Assembly (NCBI GenBank): GCA_943787265.1
Contig: CALSLT010000027.1
Span: 186,001-250,000 of the forward strand
Reading direction: 5' to 3'
Length of the DNA stretch: 64,000 bases
From: an uncultured Planctomycetaceae bacterium
Lineage (GTDB): Bacteria; Planctomycetota; Planctomycetia; Planctomycetales; Planctomycetaceae
Shown: positions 19,792 through 29,344 of the stretch, piece after piece
Layout: each line of letters begins with the position of its first letter
Numbering within the stretch: the first letter of the stretch is position 1
Notes under the pieces: model-generated
What the model was told of the DNA's origin: nothing
What the model saw: the letters and a program-made list of their open reading frames with translations, nothing else
Databases searched by the model: none
Made by a program: the position numbers and the translations under genes

Positions 19792-21363
19792 TTACTGCAG
19801 CAGCTTTGTCTCAAGCGGGAAGACGGCGACAACGCCCTTTGGAATAATGATTCCACCTCGGTCCAGCTCGCTGTTTGTGTTTTTGTCTTCACCAGCATCA
19901 AGATTGTTCAAGCTGGCCGAAGGCTGATAAATCAAATCTTCGGTGTTGTCGCGTGATATCGCTTTATCCAGTGCGAGAACCGCTGACGTTGCTGTCGGGG
20001 CTTCTTCAACTGAAAGAATTCGATACCAAAGCGCATTAGCTGCATCGAAAATAAATCCTCCGCGTCTTAATGGGGGCTTATCAGGCTGCGTAGGATAAAG
20101 TGCTGGATCCCAATCGATCGTCACCCGATTATTCAGCTGATCGTCTGAGTCAGGGTGTCCAATCTCTGCCACATCATCCGGTACGCCGTCGAGAACACCA
20201 TTTCCATTATTGTCCTCACCCGGATCGAGTGTGCCATTTCCATTTCGATCTTCACCGTTGTCGTCAACATTTATGATTCCGGGAGCACCATCGGCGCCGA
20301 GCGTGAAACGGCGAAGGTCACCGACGTAAACTTGCTCGGATAACTCGTTGAAGTCTCGCTTGCTGAAAACAACAACGTCAACATTTGCCGGACCGCTAGC
20401 TCTCTTTCGAACAGTCAGCATCCACGAGTAAAAAGGCTCAACCCGTTCAAGCCGAACCAGACCAACAATCGACGAGTATCGGGGTGGGAGCGGGCGAGCA
20501 GGCCAGTTGACAGTTTGCCCCGAGACCCACTCTATCTGGCGGATTTCACTGTATCGCCCAGTAGCATCGAAGATCACAGCTTGAGCCTGCTCCGCGTCGA
20601 GAAGTCCATTCCCATTAGTGTCTTCACCGGTATCAAGAATTCCATTCTTGTTAACGTCTTCAGGGGTGAATACTGTCAGGTCAAGTTCCGTCGGCATGGT
20701 CAAACCTGTTACCAGACCATCGCCGTTCAGCGTGTAAGCCGCGGTGCTGACGCCGTCAGGATCAGGGAACCCTTCACCGAAATCAGTTGTTGTGTCCTGC
20801 AGATTGGCAACCTGCCTGGCAATGTCAATCGACGTAAATAGCTTAGGAAACACCGGCGTCGCTGGTGGTGATGCCAGAAATATTTGCGGATTGGCAGAAT
20901 CACCCAGATATCGAGTCTGCTGAGCGAACGGTGGGAGAGTAATTCTATAGGCACCCGCCGTTGGTCGATTGTATTCATAACGACGCACGTCAAACGGCAA
21001 AGGCGGTGCAGCAGTCATGGCCGTTGTAACATTAGCAGATGCGCCCTGATCCAACAGTTCAAGCCAGCCAAGTGGATCAACAATGTAGTTCTTACCTGAC
21101 TCACGTGTAGACGAGATGCCGTCCGGGTTGTGGATCATCTGTGGGAATGAGTCGATGATCCCTTCTGCGTTAAATCTGGCCACAGTCGAATTAGTCAGAT
21201 TGGTCGCCTCGAGTACTCGTAATGTTGAGATCGGAAACAAAGTCGCCAATGAGACTACGCCAATACCCATAATCATGAGTGACATGAGGACTTCGGTGAG
21301 TGTCACACCGCGCCTCGAATGATGTCGGCACTGGTGAGCTTTGGTCGGGTCAAACTTACGCAT
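19792..21363 (-). CDS. GspI/PilV-like pseudopilin with calcium-loop repeats
   Basis: 523 residues. The prepilin motif RRGVTLTEVLMSLMIMGIGV (about 17-36) has Gly at -1 and Glu at +5. The body carries two clear repeat blocks: DVNKNGILDTGEDTNGNGLL (about 232-251) and DRNGNGTLDPGEDNNGNG (about 368-385), plus a weaker copy, DAGEDKNTNSELDRGG, close to the C-terminus. GspI is usually about 120 residues. Its start codon shares one base with the stop of the GspH-like gene (TGATG), indicating translational coupling. The assignment follows from gene order and the type IV prepilin N-terminus; PilV-type minor pilin is the alternative. Confidence 0.82.
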   Translation of the reverse strand: MRKFDPTKAHQCRHHSRRGVTLTEVLMSLMIMGIGVVSLATLFPISTLRVLEATNLTNSTVARFNAEGIIDSFPQMIHNPDGISSTRESGKNYIVDPLGWLELLDQGASANVTTAMTAAPPLPFDVRRYEYNRPTAGAYRITLPPFAQQTRYLGDSANPQIFLASPPATPVFPKLFTSIDIARQVANLQDTTTDFGEGFPDPDGVSTAAYTLNGDGLVTGLTMPTELDLTVFTPEDVNKNGILDTGEDTNGNGLLDAEQAQAVIFDATGRYSEIRQIEWVSGQTVNWPARPLPPRYSSIVGLVRLERVEPFYSWMLTVRKRASGPANVDVVVFSKRDFNELSEQVYVGDLRRFTLGADGAPGIINVDDNGEDRNGNGTLDPGEDNNGNGVLDGVPDDVAEIGHPDSDDQLNNRVTIDWDPALYPTQPDKPPLRRGGFIFDAANALWYRILSVEEAPTATSAVLALDKAISRDNTEDLIYQPSASLNNLDAGEDKNTNSELDRGGIIIPKGVVAVFPLETKLLQ

Positions 21364-22631
21364 CAGTTGTTAACCTCCCCGAGTTCAGCGAACTGAAACG
21401 GATCAACCAGATAAGAGCCGCCATAATCGAGTCTGCCGTTTCCGTTAATATCCTCACCAGAATCGAGGACACCATTACCATTGGCATCTTCTATCGTGTC
21501 CAAAGTGCCATTGCCGTTGAAGTCTTCGCCGGGATCCAATGCACCGTCACCATCACGATCCTCGTCCGCATCCAAATTGAGCGAGTGGGAGCCTACTTTT
21601 CCGGTCGAAGCAAAGATGGACACCAAACCTCGATCTCCCACCGTGGGGACGGTCCCACCATCCGCCAGTAATGCAAACAGGAAGTCTGCCGGTGCAAGTG
21701 GGGGGAGGTTGACATTCACTGCTGGCCTACCGGCATCTGTTGCCTTCTGGACATCCTCGCGAAGTGCAACATAAAAGTGAGTCAATCCCGTTCCAGCCGT
21801 TGTGCCGATCAACGTTCCACGTGGGGAAAACATCAGGTCCATCCGACTTGAATACGGAGTGCTATATGGTGACCCTGCCGCCGGACGCCAGGCGATTGGC
21901 ACGGACGATGCGTCCAGGTCAATCACTACACCATCGGGTAGTAAAATCGGGTCTGCGTCAGGAAGTACACGCGGAGGCAGTTCAAGTATGTACGTACTAG
22001 GTCCGCTGCCAGCATCAAAGGCTCTTACTTCCTTGATCTCTGTTGTGCCTGGGTCCCTGTAGGGATGAACCAACCGCAACACATTCGGATTCGCTGGATT
22101 GTCCCCAAGGAGATCTGTCTGAACGCGGTACCACGTGCCGTTCTTATCTCCGGGAATCTTGATCCGAGGTGTTTCCTGTCCCTTAACTCCGAGAAAACCT
22201 CGTCGGCTTAATTTACTCCAAAGCGTATCCAGCGAACCGGCAACTATCAGGACGTCTTCAGCGTCGGCCTCGCCGTCAACAGGGGAGACATCTTCACGTC
22301 GAAGCTCAATAGTACCTTCATTCCAGGTATCCGAAGCCCCGACATAAACCATACTGGATATCATGCGTCCGTTGTCAGGATCCGAATCCAACAGAAAACG
22401 GACACCTCGCGGCGCTCGTGCTCGAATTGCTCTGTCTCTTGCCCCTTCGAGCATCGACTGAACCTGTCTCGCTCCAGACGAAACTCGCTCTGCTTCAAAT
22501 GTGAAGTCAACTGCAATAATCGTGAATGTTGTCAGGAGCAGAAAGATGGTCACAACGATCAACAACTCGATCAACGTGAGACCAGATCGCTCCTTTGCCT
22601 GGCGATGCATTATCCGGGAGTGATTTTGCAT
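21363..22631 (-). CDS. GspH-like pseudopilin with calcium-loop repeat array
   Basis: 422 residues. Prepilin motif RSGLTLIELLIVVTIFLLLT (about 15-34), Gly at -1 and Glu at +5. SSGARQVQSMLEGARDRAI after the helix resembles the GspH pattern of small residues and a basic stretch. Close to the C-terminus is the longest repeat array of the locus: five near-tandem units from about residue 352 to 402, including DRDGDGALDPGEDFNGNG and DANGNGVLDSGEDINGNG. GspH is normally about 170 residues. AGGTGA precedes the start, which lies two bases after the previous gene. Calcium binding by the array is inferred from its Asp/Asn/Gly spacing only. Confidence 0.83.
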   Translation of the reverse strand: MQNHSRIMHRQAKERSGLTLIELLIVVTIFLLLTTFTIIAVDFTFEAERVSSGARQVQSMLEGARDRAIRARAPRGVRFLLDSDPDNGRMISSMVYVGASDTWNEGTIELRREDVSPVDGEADAEDVLIVAGSLDTLWSKLSRRGFLGVKGQETPRIKIPGDKNGTWYRVQTDLLGDNPANPNVLRLVHPYRDPGTTEIKEVRAFDAGSGPSTYILELPPRVLPDADPILLPDGVVIDLDASSVPIAWRPAAGSPYSTPYSSRMDLMFSPRGTLIGTTAGTGLTHFYVALREDVQKATDAGRPAVNVNLPPLAPADFLFALLADGGTVPTVGDRGLVSIFASTGKVGSHSLNLDADEDRDGDGALDPGEDFNGNGTLDTIEDANGNGVLDSGEDINGNGRLDYGGSYLVDPFQFAELGEVNN

Positions 22632-22633
22632 GG

Positions 22634-23971
22634 TTATTCACCTGCCCGTCGGTTGTGGTTGGTAAGGTCGTCAAAAGATGCGAATGGACTGGCAAAGGTG
22701 TCAACCAAAGCGTTGCCGTTTAAATCACCAGTGGCTGCATCTTCGTTGATAGGTTGGCCAAGAAATCCGATATCAAGGAAGCCGTTCCCATTAGCATCTT
22801 CTCCACTATCCAAGATTCCGTTGAGGTTGAGGTCCTCATTGTGGTTCGGTTCGTAAAGCCCCAGAATGCCATCAGCACCCGTAGAAACAACAAGAGGCCG
22901 GTGGTAGGTGTCGAGTGTGTGGTAGCGGGACTCGCTGACGGAATTCAGCATATTGATGCCCTGCACCGCAAGCGGTTGGGCAGTGTGCAGCAAAATCCCA
23001 AACGAGTCATCAGGATCAATATTCAGTTGATCATAATCTCCTGGGATTGGCACGCCCCCTGAAAGAACCGGTGCTCGCGGCAGACCTTCGATGTAAGCTC
23101 TAGCAAAATCTCTGACATTAGCCGGAATGAAAACATCATCAGTACCCGGCCATCCGATTTCGTAAAGGTCGTTAAAATCAGCTCCGGCTGGGCTGTCGAC
23201 GTCATCGCCAGTCGCGCCGGGAACACCGTCAAACCCGAAGAGTCCATAGGGTTTGAACAGACGCGTTGGCCATCGGTAATAGCGTAAAGGGTTTCCCCAT
23301 CCATCAATAAATTCTGGAAGACCGTCATTGTCTGTATCGGCGACTTCTCGAGTGCTGAAATCGTCAACTGCCGTCAGTGGTGTGCCAAACACTTCCATGC
23401 GTGTCAGAGCGAAGTAAAGCAACTCTGAGCTCTCGGTAGCAGGGTCATGATTCACAGGAAATTTAATTGGGGCACTCGTCCACGCGACGGACTGATAGAC
23501 ATCATCAAACTGTATCCGATCAGGTATTCCATCAGCCCCAAGCACACCCGGCAGTGGGCCGGTCCGAGCATCGAGCATTTCAACAAAGCGCTGAGGAAAA
23601 AACTGGCGGGCAAAATCTTTTCGGGCCACGGCCTCGACAGCGTTTTGCGACAGCCCGTAGAGCTGAGGAACGTTGTTTGCCGGATCCCCTTTAATCAGCT
23701 TCTCATGCGTTGTATCAACGTATCGACTAAAATCCCGACTCTCAAATGCACGTTGCAGGCCTTGCTGCCGCTCAATAATAAGACCATCTATCTTACGGAG
23801 TGTCGCAGTCGTCTGGGCCTCGCGAGCACTCGTCATCATATTGGTAATGGTGACACCGAGAGCTGCGGCCATGATCGAGACAATTGTCAGGACAATCAGA
23901 ATCTCGATTAGCGTGAATGCCGATATCCTCGAGGAGCCTCTGACCGTCCGCATTTTCGTTGTATAATTCAT
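22634..23971 (-). CDS. PulG-like pseudopilin with Ala at the cleavage site
   Basis: 445 residues with AGGAAG before ATG 23971. The prepilin helix is SAFTLIEILIVLTIVSIMAA (about 17-36): Glu is at +5, but position -1 is Ala rather than the near-invariant Gly, so processing may be slower or different. The body contains DTDNDGLPEFIDGWGNPL (about 211-228), similar to a segment in the neighbouring GspG-like protein, and a C-terminal repeat block, NEDLNLNGILDSGEDANGNG (about 379-398), then DLNGNALVD. It starts 21 bases after the GspG-like gene. I cannot tell whether it is a second major-type pseudopilin or a minor one. Confidence 0.82.
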   Translation of the reverse strand: MNYTTKMRTVRGSSRISAFTLIEILIVLTIVSIMAAALGVTITNMMTSAREAQTTATLRKIDGLIIERQQGLQRAFESRDFSRYVDTTHEKLIKGDPANNVPQLYGLSQNAVEAVARKDFARQFFPQRFVEMLDARTGPLPGVLGADGIPDRIQFDDVYQSVAWTSAPIKFPVNHDPATESSELLYFALTRMEVFGTPLTAVDDFSTREVADTDNDGLPEFIDGWGNPLRYYRWPTRLFKPYGLFGFDGVPGATGDDVDSPAGADFNDLYEIGWPGTDDVFIPANVRDFARAYIEGLPRAPVLSGGVPIPGDYDQLNIDPDDSFGILLHTAQPLAVQGINMLNSVSESRYHTLDTYHRPLVVSTGADGILGLYEPNHNEDLNLNGILDSGEDANGNGFLDIGFLGQPINEDAATGDLNGNALVDTFASPFASFDDLTNHNRRAGE

Positions 23972-23992
23972 AACTTGCTTCCTATCACTCGA

Positions 23993-24931
23993 CTAACCGC
24001 CGAGTAAGCCTTGGTGGAAGTTTGTAATGTTGTCAGAGTCAGCACTAGATGTTGGTGGATTATCTGGATCAAAGTACCCGCCCGTTCCGTACTCAAAATC
24101 CTGTCCCGGCGAAATGAGCTGAAAACTGTCGGCATTGTACGGAACTTTAAATGCCGCATCCTTGTAGTAAGGGCGAGCAATCCGGTGATCGAGAACACCA
24201 TTTAGATTCTTATCCTCGCCGGTGTCGAGCGTCCCATTCAGATTTGTGTCTTCTGTGTTGTCGAGACGATAGCCCGCACCGTCATAGCTGCTGAAGTAGA
24301 GGTAAGGGTTTAACTGACTGCCCAGATTGTCGACATATTCTGGAGCACCATCGTTATCGGTGTCGACAATTCGCCCCGTTGGCACGGGGTTCGCGCCGCT
24401 TACGTCGAAGCCACCAAGAAATTCAAAAAAAGGACCATCACGCGACCCATTATCTACGACAAAAGGATTGCGTGAATTCTTGGAGAAGCCACGCAGGGCT
24501 CCCGATGTGCTGTCAATCATTCCACCAAGAAAGAAGACAAGGCATTCCGCTCCGTCCAATGCGATGGAGTCTGTGGTGTCTCCGTCATTATTAAAATCAC
24601 GATCCAGCGTAAAATCGAACTGTTGCCAAATTTGCTTGATAACGCGTCGGTCACGCGGCGCGCTGCCCCACGCCGTTGCGGTCTCATAAATCGTTACCGA
24701 CGACGGCGGATTAACTCCGAATGTCGTCTTGAACTGAGTAATGGATGCTTTGAATTTATTCTGCTCGTTGTTTACCTCAAAGATTCGCGCAGTATTTGTC
24801 CCTCGCATCACAGCAGGCAGAATGAGTGCTGCGAGAATGCCGATAATGACAAGGACAATCATCAGCTCGATCAGCGTAAAGCCGCTTAGTTTTCGTTTGT
24901 GCTTTTGAGTGCGTTGTTGGCGAGCAAGCAT
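23993..24931 (-). CDS. GspG-like (major-type) pseudopilin with calcium-loop repeats
   Basis: 312 residues; AAAGGAG precedes ATG 24931. LSGFTLIELMIVLVIIGILA (about 15-34) is a textbook type II prepilin N-terminus with Gly at -1 and Glu at +5, and it is the closest of the set to GspG. GspG builds the shaft of the pseudopilus and is known to bind calcium in a C-terminal loop; it is usually about 135-150 residues. Here the body contains DRDFNNDGDTTD (about 109), DTDNDGAPEYVDNLGS (about 190) and the tandem EDTNLNGTLDTGEDKNLNG (about 229-247). It is the first pseudopilin after gspF, with a 121-base gap. Confidence 0.87.
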   Translation of the reverse strand: MLARQQRTQKHKRKLSGFTLIELMIVLVIIGILAALILPAVMRGTNTARIFEVNNEQNKFKASITQFKTTFGVNPPSSVTIYETATAWGSAPRDRRVIKQIWQQFDFTLDRDFNNDGDTTDSIALDGAECLVFFLGGMIDSTSGALRGFSKNSRNPFVVDNGSRDGPFFEFLGGFDVSGANPVPTGRIVDTDNDGAPEYVDNLGSQLNPYLYFSSYDGAGYRLDNTEDTNLNGTLDTGEDKNLNGVLDHRIARPYYKDAAFKVPYNADSFQLISPGQDFEYGTGGYFDPDNPPTSSADSDNITNFHQGLLGG

Positions 24932-25052
24932 GAGAGTGGCTCCTTTTGTTTTGCGTCCGCATAGAACGGTTTCGCAGTGCTCTTATGATTGAGAGCGTTT
25001 TAATCCTGATAGTTCAGCAGCCCGCTGAAAGATCTGTCGCGATACGTTTGCG

Positions 25053-26297
25053 TCAGGACAGGTCATTGAGAAGTTTGATCAGCGGCATGAACAAGGCAAT
25101 GACAATGAAACCAACAACCAGACCGAGCACAACAACGAGCATCGGTTCGATCAGCTTCACCATACCGTCAACGAGAGTGTTGACATCTTCGTCGTACATA
25201 TCGGCAACCTTGTACATCATCACGTCCAAGGCACCAGTTTCTTCACCGACGTCGACCATATTGACAACAAGGTCGTCGGCGATTTTTGCCTCACCAAGCG
25301 GCTTGGCGATTGTTTCACCTTCGCGGATTGCCGCGTAGATATTGTCAAACGCTCGCTTGAAGACGGCATTGCCAGCGGTGTCTCTCGCGATGGTCAACGC
25401 TTCGAGAATTGGTACGCCCGAGGATATCAGCGTACCTAACGTACGCATGATTCTCGCAGTGGTCGACTTCTGCAGAATCTTCCCTAACACAGGTATCTTC
25501 AACGCGCAGAAGTCGACTATATACTCTCCCGTCTTATTCTTCTTGACCACCTTTAAGAACAGCCAGAACCCGATCGGGACAGCCGGAAACAGGTAGAAGT
25601 AATTTACAACAGTATCGCTCGCAGCAATCAGCATCTCGGTAATCTTTGGAAGGTCAGTACCGAAGCCTTCGAAGATCGCTTTAAACTTCGGAACGATATA
25701 ATACATGATGAAGCCAACGATACCGCCCGCGACGCACACAACGGCGACCGGATAAATCATGGCTCCCTGTACTTTTTTCTTCAGCGTCTGAGCACGCTCT
25801 TTGAAGTCAGCGAGTCTCTGAAGAATAATTTCAAGAGCACCGCTGGCCTCGCCGGCTCGCACCATGTTGACGTAAAGCTCGTCGAAAGCTTTGGGCTGCT
25901 TGGCCATCGACTCGGAAAGCGTGTTTCCCGATTCGATGTCCTCAACAACTCCGTCCAACGCATTCTTCAGCGGCCCAGGTTTACACTGTCCTTCAAGAAT
26001 CTTCAGGCTTCGCAAAACTGGCAAACCTGCATCCTGAAGCGTCGATAGCTGCCGAGTGAAAGTACAAAGCTGTTTGGCTTTCACTTTCCCCAGAGAGAGC
26101 GTTTTCTTTTTCTTCGGACCGCCCTGCTTCTTCTCAGCTGCCTTCTTCTTTTTCTTCTTCTGCTGTTCCGTAATGTTCGTGACAAAGAAACCTTTATCAC
26201 GAATCAATTGTTGGGCTTCAGCTTCGGACTCGGCTTCGATCGACTCTTTGATCTCCGTGCCCGTGTTGTCCATTGCCTCATACTGATACGTTGGCAT
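25053..26297 (-). CDS. GspF/PilC-type inner membrane platform protein
   Basis: 414 residues with two GspF domains (about 75-198 and 280-405), including FTRQLSTLQDAGLPVLRSL and the repeated pattern RTLGTLISSGVPILEAL, and three hydrophobic segments (about 180-205, 225-250, 385-405). It is the inner membrane platform against which the ATPase works in type II secretion and type IV pili. Length is normal for the family. Odd: an N-terminal linker, QQKKKKKKAAEKKQGGPKKK (about 45-64), is far richer in Lys than usual and would lie on the cytoplasmic side. GGAGAGGT precedes the start. It is the only platform gene here although three ATPases are present. Confidence 0.95.
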   Translation of the reverse strand: MPTYQYEAMDNTGTEIKESIEAESEAEAQQLIRDKGFFVTNITEQQKKKKKKAAEKKQGGPKKKKTLSLGKVKAKQLCTFTRQLSTLQDAGLPVLRSLKILEGQCKPGPLKNALDGVVEDIESGNTLSESMAKQPKAFDELYVNMVRAGEASGALEIILQRLADFKERAQTLKKKVQGAMIYPVAVVCVAGGIVGFIMYYIVPKFKAIFEGFGTDLPKITEMLIAASDTVVNYFYLFPAVPIGFWLFLKVVKKNKTGEYIVDFCALKIPVLGKILQKSTTARIMRTLGTLISSGVPILEALTIARDTAGNAVFKRAFDNIYAAIREGETIAKPLGEAKIADDLVVNMVDVGEETGALDVMMYKVADMYDEDVNTLVDGMVKLIEPMLVVVLGLVVGFIVIALFMPLIKLLNDLS

Positions 26298-26375
26298 GGG
26301 ACCTCTCCGTTTCCGTAAATGTTCAGGCCGTTGAATGTTTCAAACGTTGTGTCGCCAGAGGACTGGCTTGTATGG

Positions 26376-28085
26376 TTAGCCGGCGTCTTCGACGATGGTT
26401 TCTCGAACAACCTCGTCGATCGTGGTAATGCCGTCAAAAATCAGTTTCAGCCCTGATTCACGCAGAGTTGTCATTCCCTGGCTGCGTGCTAATGCTCGAA
26501 TTTCGTCGGTCGAAGCGTTGACAGAAATCAGGTCGCGAATGTCATCTGTGACTGTCAACAACTCATAGAGCCCGACGCGACCTTTGTAGCCGCCGTTGTT
26601 GCACTGCGGACAACCTTTGCCATAGTAAAATTTATATTTACGAGCCTGTTCGACCGGGAGCTGCAACTCCATCAGCAATTCGTCACTCGGTTCAAATTCC
26701 GTCCGACAGTCAGTGCAGATTCGCCGCACCAACCGTTGCGCGAGAATCGCTTCGACCGTTGCTGTAATCATGAACGGCGGCACGCCCATGTCGCGCAAGC
26801 GGGCAATCGTCGACGGTGAGTCGTTTGTATGAAGCGTACTGAACACCAAGTGCCCTGTCAGAGCACTCTGAATTGCAACTTCAGCAGTCTCGAAATCTCG
26901 AATTTCACCGACAAGAATCTTGTCTGGATCATGACGAAGAATCGCACGCAAGACTGTTGCGAAGGTGACGTCGATGTCCGGGTTTACCGGCACCTGAATG
27001 AGGCCTTCGATGTCGTATTCGATCGGATCTTCAGTAGTGATGAGCTTTGTTTCGATGTCATTCAACTCACTGAGAGCCGAATAAAGTGTCGTCGTCTTAC
27101 CACTCCCCGTGGGACCAGTAACCAGGACGATGCCGTTCGGGTTGTTCATTGCCTCGCGGAATCGAGACAGGTTATTGGCATCGATCCCGATCTTGTTGAG
27201 ATCCAACTGAACGACGGTTCGGTCAAGAACCCGCATGACGACCGATTCGCCGAACATTGTCGGCAACACGCTGACACGAAGGTCAACTGGATTACCGCCA
27301 ACGTTCAGTTCAATTCGCCCGTCCTGAGGAAGACGTCGTTCTGCAATATCAAGATTAGCCATAACCTTGATTCGAGTTGTAATCGCGTTAGCAAGATGGC
27401 GAGGCGGCGGCACCATTTCATAGAGAATACCGTCTGCTTTTACTCGAATTTTGAACTCGTCTTCGAACGGCTCGAAGTGGATGTCACTGGCCTTATCCTT
27501 AATCGCCAGCAGCAAAACCATGTTCAACAGTTTTCGAATGGGAGTCGCATTGACGAGCTCGTCTTCGGAACCAATATCATGAGCATCTTCCCGACTGCTC
27601 CCACCTTCGCCGAGTTCGTCCATCTCGTTGATGACGTCTTCAATGCTCTCTTCGGCGTCTGCGTAGTACCGCTGAATTGCCTCATCAACTTCTGCTTCGC
27701 TGGAAACTGCTCCGCGAACGTCATACCCGAGAAAGTTGCGAAGATCGTCGAGCGCTGCGACGTTCTGCGGGTCTGCCATCGCCACAGTCAGAACATCGTT
27801 CTTCAGTGAGATTGGCATGATCTTGTAGAGCTCAGCCATCGTCTGCGGAACGAGTTCCAACACTTTTGACGGAACGTTGGTCTCGGCCAGGTTAATGACC
27901 GGCATGCCCCACTGCTCGGCGAGACCTTCTGTGACCTGCGCAGGAGTGACAAGCTCCATACGCACTGCAACCTGCCCGATAACTTCCCCAGGGCTTTGCT
28001 TCTGGTTTTCCAGAACGTCCCAGAGTTGATCTTCGGTGAGATAACCAAGGTCAACCAGAATTTGTCCAAGCTTACGCGCGGCCAT
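26376..28085 (-). CDS. GspE/PilB-type assembly ATPase (copy 1)
   Basis: 569 residues. The N-terminus has an MshEN-type domain (GQILVDLGYLTEDQLWDVLE), followed by the hexameric ATPase core: Walker A GPTGSGKTTTLYSAL at about 323-337, Asp box ITTEDPIEYDIEG, Walker B ILVGEIRDFETAE at about 388 and His box STLHTND. A zinc module with two CxxC pairs (CTDC about 456, CPQC about 491) is typical of extension ATPases and not of PilT. It would power pseudopilus or pilus assembly through GspF, whose gene follows after 78 bases. The other GspE-like protein in this block differs clearly, so the two are old paralogues and not a recent duplication. Confidence 0.95.
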   Translation of the reverse strand: MAARKLGQILVDLGYLTEDQLWDVLENQKQSPGEVIGQVAVRMELVTPAQVTEGLAEQWGMPVINLAETNVPSKVLELVPQTMAELYKIMPISLKNDVLTVAMADPQNVAALDDLRNFLGYDVRGAVSSEAEVDEAIQRYYADAEESIEDVINEMDELGEGGSSREDAHDIGSEDELVNATPIRKLLNMVLLLAIKDKASDIHFEPFEDEFKIRVKADGILYEMVPPPRHLANAITTRIKVMANLDIAERRLPQDGRIELNVGGNPVDLRVSVLPTMFGESVVMRVLDRTVVQLDLNKIGIDANNLSRFREAMNNPNGIVLVTGPTGSGKTTTLYSALSELNDIETKLITTEDPIEYDIEGLIQVPVNPDIDVTFATVLRAILRHDPDKILVGEIRDFETAEVAIQSALTGHLVFSTLHTNDSPSTIARLRDMGVPPFMITATVEAILAQRLVRRICTDCRTEFEPSDELLMELQLPVEQARKYKFYYGKGCPQCNNGGYKGRVGLYELLTVTDDIRDLISVNASTDEIRALARSQGMTTLRESGLKLIFDGITTIDEVVRETIVEDAG

Positions 28086-28219
28086 AACCTAAAACCTGAT
28101 GTCTAGTGTGAGCCGTTTCAGTTGTGAGTTTCAAAATATCAACAGCACAGTTGGAAACGACAAATCGAAGTCAAATTCAATAGGTGCAGTCTGCAGGAAA
28201 GGCAATTTGCCTCCCTATC

Positions 28220-29344
28220 TTACTCATATTCGTAGTCGTCATCGTCATCGTCGTCGCCATCTTCGTCGAGGATGCCTTTCTTAGCGCCCTCTATCTTGGC
28301 CCGAAGCTCTCCGGGCGCGTTCGACTTCTGGATTACATCTTTTTCGTCACAGGTACCGTTGTCCCAGAGATCGAACAGAGCATCATCAAGGAGCTGCATG
28401 CCAAACCGTTTTCCAGTCTGAATCGCTGAGTTGATACGGAAAGTCTTTCCTTCACGAATCAGATTTGCGATAGCTGGAGTAACTACAAGCAATTCGTAGG
28501 CAGCAACGATCCCCTTCGGCTTCTTAGGAATGAGCGCCTGACTGAGCGTCCCCAGAATCCCCACAGAAAGCTGCGTTCGAATTTGAGCCTGCTGGTGAGT
28601 CGGAAAAACGTCGATAATCCGGTCGACGGTCCCCTGTGCCCCTGTGGTATGAAGAGTACCGAAAACGATATGTCCAGTTTCAGCCGCCGTGATCGCTGAC
28701 TCAATCGTCTCAAGGTCTCGCATTTCACCAACGAGAATCACGTCAGGGTCCTGACGCAACGCTCGCCGCAATGCCTCAGCAAACGAAGGACAGTCTGTAC
28801 CAATCTCACGCTGGTTGATCGTGCACTTTATGTGGTTGTGGTAGTACTCAATCGGATCTTCCAGCGTTATTATGTGATGATCCATTCGATGGTTCATCCA
28901 GTTGATCATGCTGGCAAGGCTGGTCGTCTTACCACTACCAGTTGGCCCCGTGACAAGGAACAGACCTCTCGGCCTCTGAATTAATTCCAGACAGACTGGC
29001 GGAAGGCCGATTACTTCCGGTTCGAGAAACTCATTCGGAATTCGCCGGCAGACAATCGAAATCTTGCCCTTCTGCTTGAACGCAGAAACACGAAATCGCG
29101 CTTTGTCACCAAACGCAAAACCAAAGTCTGTCGAACCCGTTTCCTGAAGCTCCTGCTGGTTTCGCTCAGGCGTGATACTTTTCATCAGTGAAACAGCGTC
29201 ATCAGGCTCCAAGTCCTTTGTGTCGAGCCGGACCATGTGGCCCCCAACTCGCACAACTGGAGGTTGACCAACGACAATGTGAAGGTCGCTCACCTTTTCC
29301 TTGACGACAGTCTCAAGAAGCTTGTCAATTTGAACGGTTGCCAT
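28220..29344 (-). CDS. pilT: PilT-type retraction ATPase with acidic tail
   Basis: 374 residues, normal PilT length. Motifs in order: SDLHIVVGQPPVVRVGG near the N-terminus, Walker A GPTGSGKTTSLASMI at about 131, Asp box ITLEDPIEYYHNH, Walker B ILVGEMRDLETIE at about 199 and the PilT-type His box GTLHTTGAQ. It lacks the zinc module and has the short C-terminus typical of twitching ATPases. The end is odd: EDGDDDDDDDYEYE, a strongly acidic tail. PilT drives pilus retraction, a step type II secretion does not need, so its presence between two GspE/PilB genes suggests a true retractable pilus or a dual-use machine. Confidence 0.93.
   Translation of the reverse strand: MATVQIDKLLETVVKEKVSDLHIVVGQPPVVRVGGHMVRLDTKDLEPDDAVSLMKSITPERNQQELQETGSTDFGFAFGDKARFRVSAFKQKGKISIVCRRIPNEFLEPEVIGLPPVCLELIQRPRGLFLVTGPTGSGKTTSLASMINWMNHRMDHHIITLEDPIEYYHNHIKCTINQREIGTDCPSFAEALRRALRQDPDVILVGEMRDLETIESAITAAETGHIVFGTLHTTGAQGTVDRIIDVFPTHQQAQIRTQLSVGILGTLSQALIPKKPKGIVAAYELLVVTPAIANLIREGKTFRINSAIQTGKRFGMQLLDDALFDLWDNGTCDEKDVIQKSNAPGELRAKIEGAKKGILDEDGDDDDDDDYEYE

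Noticed and set aside
26829..27809. Long plus-strand open frame (326 codons) opposite gspE/pilB copy 1
   Set aside because: It is antisense to a gene with full ATPase motifs, has no recognisable domains, and its composition follows from the opposite strand's codon bias.
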